A DNA stretch of 64,000 bases. Source: Halorubrum ruber. GTDB lineage: Archaea > Halobacteriota > Halobacteria > Halobacteriales > Haloferacaceae. The stretch is from the NCBI RefSeq assembly GCF_018228765.1, contig NZ_CP073695.1, positions 2,108,001 through 2,172,000 of the forward strand, in the 5' to 3' direction. The position numbers and the translations under genes are program-made. The notes beneath the pieces were generated by a model that was given only the letters and a program-made list of their open reading frames with translations, had not been told where the DNA came from and made no database searches. Positions 1 through 8,539 of the stretch are shown here, piece after piece (within the stretch, counting starts at the first letter, position 1; each line of letters begins with the position of its first letter).

Positions 1-236
1 GTGAGCGCGAGCGCGAGCCCCATCAGGTAGGTGAGCGAGCGATTCTCCCAGCGGAGGTGCTGGAAGTACGCGACGATGAGCAGCGTCTTGACCGACGCGA
101 TCACCAGCGTTCCGACGATCGCCTGTGTGTACGTGAACTCGATGAACGACGTCTCGAAGAGCGCGAAGTTCAACGTCGCCGCGACGAGGAGGGCGACGTA
201 GATCGCCGAATACAGTTTCACGGAGTCGTGCGCCAT
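1..236 (-). CDS. Cytochrome c oxidase subunit IV-like membrane protein (3' end outside window)
   Basis: Reading the minus strand from an ATG gives a short hydrophobic protein beginning MAHDSVKLYSAIYVALLV, with two predicted membrane helices and an incomplete third. A conserved-looking VKTLLIVAYFQHLRWE segment sits in the second helix. This resembles the small subunit IV of caa3/heme-copper oxidases, which packs against the catalytic subunit in the cytoplasmic membrane. The C-terminus runs off the left edge, so length cannot be judged. The other oxidase subunits probably lie to the left. The family call rests on helix layout and the K..VAYFQH motif, and another small respiratory-chain subunit is possible. 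Confidence 0.75.
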   Translation of the reverse strand, partial: MAHDSVKLYSAIYVALLVAATLNFALFETSFIEFTYTQAIVGTLVIASVKTLLIVAYFQHLRWENRSLTYLMGLALAL

Positions 237-416
237 CTTACCTCCCACTTCGTCCCAGCGCTTAAAGAATTAACCATCGGGGGATCGCGCGCGCCGATGC
301 CGATCGGGCCGCGCGCCGGCGCCGGGCGGGGCCGCGCCGACGTTTCGGATCCCGAAACGCCTATCCGCGCGACGGCCGGAACTGTGGCCGGTCGCAGTCC
401 GCGATCGGGACCCCAC

Positions 417-935
417 GTGACTCCGCTCGAACCGACAGACGACCTGCTCGAATCGCTGTACGTCGTCAACAAGGTCGCGAAGCAGTTCGCCGACGAGGCC
501 ACCGCGGCCTACGAGCGCGGCGACGTCACCGAGAGCAACGTGCGCTCGGCGCGGAAGGACGCCCTCTACCGGCTCAAGACCGCGGTCCTCTCGCGGGTCG
601 TCGCGTACGACGCCGACCGGGTCACCGGCGAGTACCACGCCATCAACGGCGACGTGTGGCTGTTCCTCACCGTCGGCGACTGGCACTTCCACCAGCCGCC
701 GCACGCGATCGGCGGCGACCTCACCGACGCGATCGCGATATCGAACTCACGAGCGGACCCGATCGATGCCCCCTACGAGCGCGACTCCGCCGTGAAACGC
801 TCCGACCGGACGCTCGAAGCGGCCCTGTCGCACCTCGCCGAGGTCGGCGCCAACGCCAACGACCACCTCGCGAGGCCGACGGTCACCAGCGAGCACGACC
901 GGATCGTCGACGTCCGGTGGTCGTTCCTCTCCTGA
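417..935 (+). CDS. Conserved haloarchaeal protein of unknown function
   Basis: The protein is about 172 residues, starting at GTG with VTPLEPTDDLLESLYVV. The reading frame extends further upstream, but that part is Arg/Pro-rich low-complexity sequence typical of non-coding frames here, so the GTG is preferred. The N-terminal half looks helical (KVAKQFADEATAAYERGD) and the middle holds an aromatic/His stretch (VGDWHFHQPPHAIGG). No signal peptide, membrane helix or catalytic motif is evident. It is divergent from the oxidase subunit gene and converges on the halocyanin-like gene. I do not recognise a function. Confidence 0.7.
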   Translation: MTPLEPTDDLLESLYVVNKVAKQFADEATAAYERGDVTESNVRSARKDALYRLKTAVLSRVVAYDADRVTGEYHAINGDVWLFLTVGDWHFHQPPHAIGGDLTDAIAISNSRADPIDAPYERDSAVKRSDRTLEAALSHLAEVGANANDHLARPTVTSEHDRIVDVRWSFLS

Positions 936-994
936 ACTCCGTCTCGTCGCTACAAAAAGCGATTTCGCGTCCGAACGGCCCGCCGAGAACCCCC

Positions 995-1501
995 CTAGGC
1001 TTCGACGACTTCGATCGCGCCGAGCATTCCGTTCGCTTGGTGAGGCGTACACTGGTACAGCTGGATGCCCGTGTTGTCGAACGACTGCTCGAAGGTGTAC
1101 CCCTCCTCGGCGATGGTCTCCCCGTTGTCGAAGTCGGACTCCGACCCCTCAACCGAGGCCACGTTGTGTCCCCCACCGGTCCCGGTCCACTCCCAGACGA
1201 CGGTCGTACTCGAGTCGATCCGGACCGCGGCGGGCGAGAAGGCGAACCCCACGTCGCCGGCGCCGACGTCGATGGTCACCTCGTCTTGGCCCGTGAGATC
1301 CGCCATGGTGCCGTCGTACATGCGGGCCTCCGAGAGGTAGTCGTCGATCTCGCTCGGGACATCTTCGATGACGTTCCCGCCGTCACCGCCGTCCCCACCG
1401 TCGCCGCCGTCCCCGCCGCCGGAACAGCCGGCGAGCGTTCCGATGGTCAGCGCGGCGCCGGTTCCGGCGAGATACCGCCGTCTGGACAGGTTATCAGACA
1501 T
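995..1501 (-). CDS. Halocyanin-like blue copper (cupredoxin) lipoprotein
   Basis: A 168-residue secreted electron carrier. The N-terminus has a twin-arginine signal (NLSRRRYLAGTG) followed by a lipobox ending LAGC at about residue 25, so it should be exported folded and lipid-anchored outside the membrane. A Gly/Asp linker follows. The cupredoxin domain carries the expected type 1 copper ligands: His in GGGHNVAS, then Cys and His in YQCTPH, and a downstream Met in GMLGAIEV. Halocyanins pass electrons at the membrane surface, which fits the cytochrome oxidase gene about 750 bp to the left. The ATG chosen begins right at the Tat motif. Confidence 0.92.
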   Translation of the reverse strand: MSDNLSRRRYLAGTGAALTIGTLAGCSGGGDGGDGGDGGDGGNVIEDVPSEIDDYLSEARMYDGTMADLTGQDEVTIDVGAGDVGFAFSPAAVRIDSSTTVVWEWTGTGGGHNVASVEGSESDFDNGETIAEEGYTFEQSFDNTGIQLYQCTPHQANGMLGAIEVVEA

Positions 1502-1646
1502 CAGCTATTGTAGGGGCTGAAGATATACAAACCCCCGGATGGGTCTCGATCACCGGGAACATTTCGGCACCGCTCGACCCGTCCGGCGTCGGCGTCTCGC
1601 GGCGCGAGGGGCGGGTTTATCGCGCTCCGGACCCTCCCGCCGACAA

Positions 1647-2237
1647 ATGCGCGAAGACGCGCTGGCGACCCGGCTCGTCGAACACTACGAGGCGACGGTC
1701 GACGACCCGCAAATCCGGCTCGAAGAGCCGTACGACGCCGACGGCCGCGAGGGGGTCGTCGACCTGTTCGTCCGGACGCGGACGCCCGAGCCGGTCGACC
1801 GCGTGATCGAGCTCAAGGCGGACGCCGCGGTCCGCCGGGCCACCGGCGCGAACGAGGTCCTCCGGCAGTACCGCCGGATGGAGCGGTACTTCCACGCCGA
1901 CGAGCGCCACGCGCTCCGCCCCAAGCTCGGCCGCACCGAGCCGGGCGCCCGCTACCTGCTGTGTTTCGCGCCGACGCCGACCTGCGTCCACCACGTCGCG
2001 ACGAACCGCACGCTGTACGGCTCCGTCGACCCGGAGGCGCATGCCGGCGACGTCCCCGCCGTCCGCACCGTCGCGTTCCTCACGGGACTCGACGGCGACC
2101 CCGCCGACCTCGGGATGGTCTCGGTCAACGGCGAAGCCCGGTTCGGCTCGGATGCGTTTCGGCAGGCGGTACCAGACGACTCGCGGCTCGCCGAGAGCTT
2201 ACGCGGCGTCGACGACGACCTGATCGAGTTCCCCTGA
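1647..2237 (+). CDS. PD-(D/E)XK nuclease-like protein
   Basis: A 196-residue protein. The ATG at MREDALATRLVEHYEA is preferred because the upstream part of the frame is Arg-rich and unlike a protein. A possible PD-(D/E)XK core is visible: GVVDLFVRT, a spacer, then DRVIELKAD, giving D...ExK spaced as in Holliday-junction resolvase and restriction-endonuclease folds. The rest (LRQYRRMERYFH, ARYLLCFAP) alternates helices and strands. It stands alone between the halocyanin-like and acyl-CoA dehydrogenase genes, with no methylase or helicase next to it. Nuclease activity is inferred from the motif only. It could be a non-catalytic relative. Confidence 0.72.
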   Translation: MREDALATRLVEHYEATVDDPQIRLEEPYDADGREGVVDLFVRTRTPEPVDRVIELKADAAVRRATGANEVLRQYRRMERYFHADERHALRPKLGRTEPGARYLLCFAPTPTCVHHVATNRTLYGSVDPEAHAGDVPAVRTVAFLTGLDGDPADLGMVSVNGEARFGSDAFRQAVPDDSRLAESLRGVDDDLIEFP

Positions 2238-2277
2238 GGCCGACGGCGGTCGGAACCGATCGGGGCGTTGAGTCCGC

Positions 2278-3426
2278 CTACAGCCCCAGTTCGCGGCCGA
2301 TGACGACGTGTTGGATCTCGCTGGTTCCCTCGCCGATCTCCATCAGCTTCGCGTCGCGGTAGAAGCGCTGCGGCGCGAAGTCGGTGGTGTAGCCGTAGCC
2401 GCCGAGCGTCTGGACCGCCTCCTCGGCCACCTCGCGGGCCGCCTCGCTGGCGTCGAGCTTCGCGAGCGCCGACTCCCGGGTGACCGACTCGCCGGCGTCG
2501 TACCGTGACGCGGCCCGGTGGGTCAACAGGCGGGCGCGCTCGATCTGGCGGTGCATGTGGACCACCTTGTCGCGGATCGCGTCGAACTTCGCGATCGGTT
2601 TCCCGAACTGTTCGCGCTCGCCCGCGTACTCCTTCGCCGCCTCGTAGGCGCCCTGCGCGAGCCCGACCGAGAGCGCGGCGATGGAGATCCGCCCGCCGTC
2701 GAGCGTCTTCATCGTCTGTGTCCACCCCTCGCCCTCCTCGCCGAGCAGCCGATCCTCGGGGAGCCGCACGTCGTCGAAGGTTATCTCGCAGGTGGGCGAG
2801 CTGTTGAGCCCCATCTTCTCCCAGACGGTCGTCACCTCGAACCCGTCGTCGTTCTCCGGGTCAACGATGAACGTCGAGATGCCGTCGTAGCCGGCGTCCG
2901 GGTCCGTCACCGCCTTCACGAGGATCGAGTTCGCGACGTTCGCGTTCGTGATGAACTGCTTCGTGCCGTTCAGCACGTACTCGCCCGCGTCGGCGTCGTA
3001 CTCGGCGGTCGTGTCCATGTCGGAGGCGTCCGAACCGCTGCCCGGCTCCGTGAGCGCCCACGCGCCGAGCCCCTCGCCCTCCGCGAGCGGACGGAGCCAC
3101 TCCTCTTTCTGCTCGTCGGTGCCGAACAGGTCGATCGGCTTCGCGCCCAGCGAGGTGTGCGCGGCGTACGAGAGCCCGATCCCGCCGGAGACGCGCCCGA
3201 GCTCCTCCGTGACTAAGGCGTACATCAGCTGGTCGCCGCCGAGGCCGCCGTACTCCTCCGCGACCGGAATACCCATCATGTCGAGCTCAGCGAGCGAGTC
3301 GAACACCTCCTCGGGGAACCGGTGTTCGTCCTCGATCTCCTGCGCGATGGGGGCGATCTCCTCCTCGCAGAACTCCCGGACGGTGTCGCGTATCATCCGG
3401 TGTTCGGCGGGTACCTCGAAGTCCAT
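2278..3426 (-). CDS. Acyl-CoA dehydrogenase
   Basis: A 382-residue FAD enzyme that oxidises acyl-CoA to trans-2-enoyl-CoA, the first step of fatty-acid or branched-chain acyl-CoA degradation. The three-part family layout is clear: an N-terminal helical domain (IRDTVREFCEEEIAPIA), a central beta domain with the signature GAWALTEPGSGSDASDM, and a C-terminal helical domain with REQFGKPIAKF and the FAD-binding LGGYGYTTDFAPQRFYRD. The likely catalytic Glu lies near the C-terminal EIGEGTSEIQ segment. Length is normal. The start MDFEVPAEH is chosen over an upstream in-frame ATG whose extra residues are not family-like. Substrate chain length cannot be told from sequence. Confidence 0.95.
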   Translation of the reverse strand: MDFEVPAEHRMIRDTVREFCEEEIAPIAQEIEDEHRFPEEVFDSLAELDMMGIPVAEEYGGLGGDQLMYALVTEELGRVSGGIGLSYAAHTSLGAKPIDLFGTDEQKEEWLRPLAEGEGLGAWALTEPGSGSDASDMDTTAEYDADAGEYVLNGTKQFITNANVANSILVKAVTDPDAGYDGISTFIVDPENDDGFEVTTVWEKMGLNSSPTCEITFDDVRLPEDRLLGEEGEGWTQTMKTLDGGRISIAALSVGLAQGAYEAAKEYAGEREQFGKPIAKFDAIRDKVVHMHRQIERARLLTHRAASRYDAGESVTRESALAKLDASEAAREVAEEAVQTLGGYGYTTDFAPQRFYRDAKLMEIGEGTSEIQHVVIGRELGL

Positions 3427-3516
3427 GGGCAAGAATTGCGACCCGCGGGCATAAACGATGCGAACGATCGTGACGGACCGCACTCCTCGTCGCTGTAAGA
3501 GCTAAGTGCGTCCTCG

Positions 3517-5928
3517 ATGAGTTCTGTCGACATGGACCGAGACGGGATCGCGGCCGTCGTGGCGGATCTGACGCTCGCGGAGAAGGTAGGCCTCGTTCAC
3601 GGGGCCGAAGACGTCGAGGGGACGGCGACGGGGTTCGTCCCCGGCGTCGAGCGCGTCGGGATCCCGCCGATCAGGCTGACCGACGGTCCGCTGGGTGTCC
3701 GGACCGACGACCCGGCGACCGCCTTCCCCTCGTCGCCGGCGCTCGCCGCGACGTTCGACCCCGATCTCGCCGAGCGCTTCGGACGAGCGCTCGGCCGTGA
3801 GGCGACCGCGCGCGGGCAGGACATCCTCCTCGGCCCCGGAACGAACCTGATCCGGGTGCCGCACTGCGGACGCAACTTCGAGTACTTCTCCGAGGACCCG
3901 GTCCACGCCGGCGCGTTCGCGGCCGCGGTGACCGAGGGCGTCCAGTCCGCCGGCGTCGTCGCGACGCCGAAACACTACGTCGCGAACAGCCAGGAGACCC
4001 GCCGCGCCGAGGTCAGCGCCGAGGTGGACGAGCCCGTCCTCCGCGAGCTGTACCTGCCCGCGTTCCGCGACGCCGTCGAGGCCGGCGCCGGGTCGGTGAT
4101 GTCGTCATACAACCGCGTCAACGGAACGTACGCGAGCGAACACGAGTGGCTCCTCACCGACGTGCTCAAAGGCGAGTGGGGGTTCGACGGCTACGTCGTC
4201 TCCGACTGGTTCGGCACCGAGAGCGTCGTCGACAGCGCGAACGCCGGGCTCGACCTCCAGATGCCCGGTACCTCGGTCGAGGAGCTGATCGAATCGATGG
4301 GGGTCGCGCCCGACGCCGCCGCCGAACAGATGGACGGCGACACGGCGGGGGCGGACAGCGCGGCAGCGGTGGACGATACAGCGGCGGCGGTGGACAGCGC
4401 GGCGGCAGACGACGCGGAGGGAGCGGGCGGCGAGGGCGAAGAAGCCGCCCCTGAGGGCCCCTTCGACGCGGCCGAGGACTCCCCGTTCGCGGGCGGGATG
4501 CCGGACCCGACGAGCGGGGGCCGATACGCGACGGAGCTCGGCCCCGCGGTCGAGCGCGGCGACGTGCCCGAGTCCCGGCTCGACGACATGGTGACGCGGA
4601 TCCTCCGGTCGCTCGACGCGGTCGGGCACCTCGACGACGAGGCAGGCGGCGACAACGAGGCGAACGGAGACGACGAGGCGAGCGGCGACGAGGCGGCGGG
4701 CGCGCTCGACACCCCGGAACACCGCGACCTCGCGGCGACGATCGCGACCCGCGGAACCGTCCTCCTGAAAAACGACGGCGCCCTGCCGCTCGCGGACGAC
4801 GCCGACGTCGCGGTCGTCGGTCCGAACGTCGACGAGGCGCTGCTCGGAGGCGGGGGCTCCTCCGAGGTGACGCCGTTCGTCCGGACGACTCCCCGTGAGG
4901 GGATCGAGGCGCGCGCCGACGGAGCGGTGACGGTCGCCCACGGGTTGCCCCGCGTCGAGGGAATCTCGATGTTCGAGGCGATGGACGACGCGGGCGATCC
5001 CGAGGTCGGCACGGGCGGTCTCGACGGTGATGCGGGCGATCCCGAGGGCGGCCCGGGCGATCCGGGGTCCGTCGACGCCGACGGCGACGCCGAGCGATCG
5101 GTCGACATCGAGGGGGCGGCGTCGGCGGCCGCCGACGCGGACGTCGCCGTCGTCTTCGTCCGCGACCGCGCGACCGAGGCGGCCGACCGCGACTCGCTCC
5201 GACTCCCGGGGCGACAGGACGACCTGATCGCCGCGGTCGCCGACGCCGCCGACAGGACCGTCGTCGTCGCGAACGCGAGCGGGCCGATCGAGACGCCGTG
5301 GCGCGACGCGGTCGACGCGGTGCTCGCGGCGTGGTATCCCGGACAAGCGCACGGGGAGGCGGCCGCGGCGGTCCTCTACGGCGACGCCGACCCCGGCGGG
5401 CGGCTCCCGGTGACGTTCGCCCCCGAGGACGCGTATCCGACGGCCGACGAGCGCCGCTTCCCGGGCGTCGACGGCGAGGCGGTTTACGACGAGGGCTTGC
5501 TCGTCGGCTACCGACACTTCGACGCGACCGACGCGGAGCCGACTTACCCGTTCGGACACGGTCACAGCTACGCCGAGTTCCGGTACGAGGGCGTCGAGGC
5601 CGTCGGCCCGTCGACGGTCGAGACGACCCTCTCGAACGTCGCCGACAGGCCCGGTCGGGAGGTCGTCCAGGCGTACGTCGGCGTCTCCGACACGCCAGCC
5701 GCGCCCGACGTCCCCGACGAGCGCGCTCGTCCGCCCCGCGAGCTCGGCGGGTTCGCCGCGGTCGAGCTCGCTCCCGGCGAGTCGGCGACAGTCGAGATCG
5801 ACCTCGACGAGCGCGCGTTCGGGCGATACGACGCGTCCGCGGGGTGGACGGTCGACGCGGGGGAGTACGTCGTCGAGGTGGGTCGGTCCTCGCGCGACCG
5901 ACGCGGCTCCGCGACGATCGAGCGGTGA
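3517..5928 (+). CDS. Glycoside hydrolase family 3 beta-glucosidase-like protein
   Basis: A protein of about 803 residues that should hydrolyse beta-linked glucosides or xylosides. The N-terminal (alpha/beta)8 domain has GRNFEYFSEDP, KHYVANSQE and the nucleophile motif VVSDWFG (Asp about residue 230). The C-terminal sandwich domain contains VVGPNVDEA and LPGRQDDLIAAV, followed by a fibronectin-III-like domain (EVVQAYVGV ... PPRELGGFA). No signal peptide is seen, so it is probably cytoplasmic. Unusual long acidic, Ala-rich inserts sit at about residues 270-330, 370-400 and 490-530, where bacterial homologues are compact. The ATG giving MSSVDMDRDG is used; MDRDG, five codons later, is an alternative start. 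Confidence 0.93.
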   Translation: MSSVDMDRDGIAAVVADLTLAEKVGLVHGAEDVEGTATGFVPGVERVGIPPIRLTDGPLGVRTDDPATAFPSSPALAATFDPDLAERFGRALGREATARGQDILLGPGTNLIRVPHCGRNFEYFSEDPVHAGAFAAAVTEGVQSAGVVATPKHYVANSQETRRAEVSAEVDEPVLRELYLPAFRDAVEAGAGSVMSSYNRVNGTYASEHEWLLTDVLKGEWGFDGYVVSDWFGTESVVDSANAGLDLQMPGTSVEELIESMGVAPDAAAEQMDGDTAGADSAAAVDDTAAAVDSAAADDAEGAGGEGEEAAPEGPFDAAEDSPFAGGMPDPTSGGRYATELGPAVERGDVPESRLDDMVTRILRSLDAVGHLDDEAGGDNEANGDDEASGDEAAGALDTPEHRDLAATIATRGTVLLKNDGALPLADDADVAVVGPNVDEALLGGGGSSEVTPFVRTTPREGIEARADGAVTVAHGLPRVEGISMFEAMDDAGDPEVGTGGLDGDAGDPEGGPGDPGSVDADGDAERSVDIEGAASAAADADVAVVFVRDRATEAADRDSLRLPGRQDDLIAAVADAADRTVVVANASGPIETPWRDAVDAVLAAWYPGQAHGEAAAAVLYGDADPGGRLPVTFAPEDAYPTADERRFPGVDGEAVYDEGLLVGYRHFDATDAEPTYPFGHGHSYAEFRYEGVEAVGPSTVETTLSNVADRPGREVVQAYVGVSDTPAAPDVPDERARPPRELGGFAAVELAPGESATVEIDLDERAFGRYDASAGWTVDAGEYVVEVGRSSRDRRGSATIER

Positions 5929-5975
5929 CGGCGCCCGAGGACGCAATTTAAGCTTCGCCGCCGCGTTCCGCCGAT

Positions 5976-6773
5976 ATGGAGTTCCGGCAGCTCGTCCGCG
6001 GTCGCGTCGACTGGCCCGACATCGAGCGGGTCGCGCGAGAGCTGGCGGACCGGTACGACCGCGACGAGATACGCGTGCGGTTCCTCGACGCGGACAACTG
6101 GCTGTCGACGCCGATGGTCGTCGACGACGACCTCTTCGTGAAGGTGATCACCCGGCAGAACACGCTCGTCCACGCGCTGTTCACCACCGGACGGAACCTC
6201 GGCGCGGTCTCGGCGGGCACGGAGGGGTTCTTCGAGCGCCACGAGACTCCCTACGAGATGGCGCGCCACGAGCTGGAGGCGACCCGGCGAGTCCGCGAGC
6301 TCGGGGTCAACGCGCCGGAGCCGATCGAAGCGTTCGAGGTCGACGGCCTCGGCGTGCTCGTCTTGGAGTACCTCCCCGAGTTTCGCACCCTCGGCGAGCT
6401 CGACGCAGAGACCGTCGCCGGGCTGGCGCCCGACCTGTTCGTGACGCTTCGGACGATCCACGACGCCGGGCTCGCCCACGGCGACCTCCGCGCCGAGAAC
6501 GTCCTCGTCGCGGACGGCGAGCTCTACGTCATCGACGCGACCCGCGTGAGCGAGGACGGCCGCGAGGCGGCGCGCGCCTACGACCTCGCGAGCGCGCTCG
6601 CGGCGCTGGAGCCGCTGATCGGCGCCGCCGACGCGATCGAGGCCGCGCTGACGAGCTACTCGCCCGACGAACTCCTCGCGGCGCGCCGGTTCCTCGACTT
6701 CGTCGCGATCCGCCCCGACCACGACTTCGACGCCGCGGAGCTGACGGGCGAGCTCGAGAAGCGCACGGCATAG
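5976..6773 (+). CDS. RIO-type serine/threonine protein kinase-like protein
   Basis: A 265-residue small kinase-fold protein. The N-terminal third holds a lysine-bearing strand (DDDLFVKVITRQNT) in place of a full glycine-rich loop, as in RIO-type and lipopolysaccharide-kinase-like folds. The catalytic loop reads AHGDLRAENVL and the metal-binding segment is LYVIDATRVSE, so both catalytic Asp residues are present. Length fits a minimal kinase without accessory domains. It begins about 47 bp after the GH3 gene on the same strand, but no functional link is obvious. The physiological substrate is unknown. Confidence 0.82.
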   Translation: MEFRQLVRGRVDWPDIERVARELADRYDRDEIRVRFLDADNWLSTPMVVDDDLFVKVITRQNTLVHALFTTGRNLGAVSAGTEGFFERHETPYEMARHELEATRRVRELGVNAPEPIEAFEVDGLGVLVLEYLPEFRTLGELDAETVAGLAPDLFVTLRTIHDAGLAHGDLRAENVLVADGELYVIDATRVSEDGREAARAYDLASALAALEPLIGAADAIEAALTSYSPDELLAARRFLDFVAIRPDHDFDAAELTGELEKRTA

Positions 6774-6810
6774 GGGTTCCTCGCCGTCGGTCCGCGCCTC
6801 ACTCCACGCC

Positions 6811-7746
6811 TCACTCCGCGGTCGACTCCGCCGGCCCGTCGGCGGGATCCGCGCGTTCGCGGCTGACGACCCAGATGCCGACGGCCATCAGCGCCCCGCC
6901 GGCGAGGAAGCCCGGGCCGAGCGCCTCGCCGAGCAGCGCCCCGCCGAGCGCCGCGCCGACGACGGGCTGCGCGAAGAAGAACACGGCGACGGTCCCCGCG
7001 GAGACGTACTCCAGTCCCTTGTACCAGAGGAACCACGCAGCCGCCGTTGACGCGAGTCCGAGGTACAGCACGGCGGCCGCCGATTCGACCGTGAGCGGGA
7101 CCTCGGCGGGCGAGCGCCCGAGATACCACAGTTCGCCGGCCGCGAGGGCTCCGAGCATCGGAACGCTCGCCAGCGAGGAGTACGTCGCGGCGCGGAGCGC
7201 CCCGTGCCGCCTGACCGCGCGGAGCCCCCAGACGGTGTACCCGACCCACGCCGCGCTCGCGACGAGCAGCAGCGCCACGCCGAGGAGGTTGCCGGCGGCG
7301 ATCGACGCGAACTCGTACCGCCCGGCGAGGACGACCGCCGTGCCGGCGCCCGCGACGGTCATCCCTCCCGCCTTGGCCGGCGTGACGCGCTCGCCGAGCA
7401 CGAGCGCCCCGAGCGCGACGGTGAACACCGGGGTGAGGACGGTCAGCAGCGAGCCCTGACTGGCGTTCGTCAGCTCCGTGCCGACGAACTGCGTCGCGAC
7501 CGTCAGGGTCACCCAGCCCCCGAGCGCCGCGAACGTCGACCACTCGTCGCGTGCCGGGGCGGGACCGCCGCGACCGGCGACGACGAGCCAGAGCGCCCCG
7601 GCGCCCAGCGCGACCCGGAGGAACCCGAGCGTCACCGGCGGGACCAGCGCGAACCCCCACTTGCTGACGACGTACATCCCGCCCCACAGCGCCGCGGCTG
7701 CGAGGGGTGCGAGCGCGAACGCGTACCGTCCGAACGTGGCTGACAT
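6811..7746 (-). CDS. EamA/DMT-family transporter
   Basis: A 311-residue polytopic membrane protein with about ten hydrophobic helices in two homologous five-helix halves, the usual EamA (drug/metabolite transporter) architecture. The first half shows the typical LWGGMYVVSKWGFALVPPVTLGFLR and the second repeats with WFLWYKGLEYVSAGTVAVFFFAQPV. Family members export amino acids, nucleotides or other metabolites using the proton gradient. It converges with the kinase gene and lies just downstream of the liv operon, separated by a short gap, so read-through from liv transcription is possible. Substrate is not predictable. Confidence 0.9.
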   Translation of the reverse strand: MSATFGRYAFALAPLAAAALWGGMYVVSKWGFALVPPVTLGFLRVALGAGALWLVVAGRGGPAPARDEWSTFAALGGWVTLTVATQFVGTELTNASQGSLLTVLTPVFTVALGALVLGERVTPAKAGGMTVAGAGTAVVLAGRYEFASIAAGNLLGVALLLVASAAWVGYTVWGLRAVRRHGALRAATYSSLASVPMLGALAAGELWYLGRSPAEVPLTVESAAAVLYLGLASTAAAWFLWYKGLEYVSAGTVAVFFFAQPVVGAALGGALLGEALGPGFLAGGALMAVGIWVVSRERADPADGPAESTAE

Positions 7747-7774
7747 AGAGCGGGGGGGCGAGCCGGGCGAGGGC

Positions 7775-8539
7775 TCAGCCGCCGAGGTACAGCTGCGAGA
7801 CCTCCTCGTCGTTCAACAGCTCCTCCGGCGTCCCCTCGAACCGGACCGTCCCCTGGTCGAGGACGTAGCCGCGGTCGGAGATGCCGAGCCCCTTCGTCAC
7901 GTTCTGCTCGACCATGAGGATCGCCGTGTCCATGTCGTTGACCTCTTTGACGTCCTCGAACACGTCGTCAGCCGTGTTGGGGGCGAGCCCCGCGGACGGC
8001 TCGTCGATGAGCAGCACGTCGGGCTCCATCACGAGGGCGCGGGCGAACGCGAGCACCTGCCGCTGGCCGCCGGAGAGCGTCTTCGCCTTCGAGCCGCGCT
8101 TCTCGTCGATGATCGGGAACCGGTCGTACAGCGTCTCGATGACCTCCTCGAGGCTCCCGTCGCGGGCGACGCCGCCCATCCGGAGGTTCTCGTCGATCGT
8201 CAGCGAACCGAACACGTTGTCGGTCTGGGGAACGTAGCCGATCCCCTCGCGGACGATCTCCTCGGGCGCCATCCCGCCGATGTCGCGGCCGTGGTACTCG
8301 ACGGTCCCCGTCCACGGGGTCAACATCCCGAACGCGGTCTTGAGGACCGTCGACTTCCCGGCGCCGTTGGGGCCGACCAGACAGACGATCTCGCCCGGGT
8401 CGAGCCGGACCGAGCAGTCGTCGAGCACCTGCACCTCGCCGTAGCCGCTGTCGACGCCCGACAGCGAGAGCACGGGATCGGTTCCGCCGTGAGGCCCGTC
8501 CGCGGCCCCGGTCGTGTCGTCCGTCATACCGTCGCTCAT
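7775..8539 (-). CDS. livF: Branched-chain amino-acid ABC transporter ATP-binding protein LivF
   Basis: A 254-residue ATPase, one of two nucleotide-binding subunits of a HAAT-type importer for leucine, isoleucine and valine or related solutes. Visible motifs are Walker A (GPNGAGKST), signature (LSGGQRQ), Walker B (VLLIDEPSAG) and the H-loop region (ILMVEQNV). The IDEPSAGLAP and MVEQN versions are characteristic of LivF rather than LivG. An acidic N-terminal extension precedes the domain. Its start overlaps the end of livG by 4 bp (ATGA), so the two are translationally coupled. Confidence 0.94.
   Translation of the reverse strand: MSDGMTDDTTGAADGPHGGTDPVLSLSGVDSGYGEVQVLDDCSVRLDPGEIVCLVGPNGAGKSTVLKTAFGMLTPWTGTVEYHGRDIGGMAPEEIVREGIGYVPQTDNVFGSLTIDENLRMGGVARDGSLEEVIETLYDRFPIIDEKRGSKAKTLSGGQRQVLAFARALVMEPDVLLIDEPSAGLAPNTADDVFEDVKEVNDMDTAILMVEQNVTKGLGISDRGYVLDQGTVRFEGTPEELLNDEEVSQLYLGG

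Noticed and set aside
4105..5946. 613-codon minus-strand open frame opposite the GH3 gene
   Set aside because: GC-rich haloarchaeal genes generate long antisense frames; this one is Arg/Val-rich with no recognisable domain, while the plus strand shows clear GH3 motifs.
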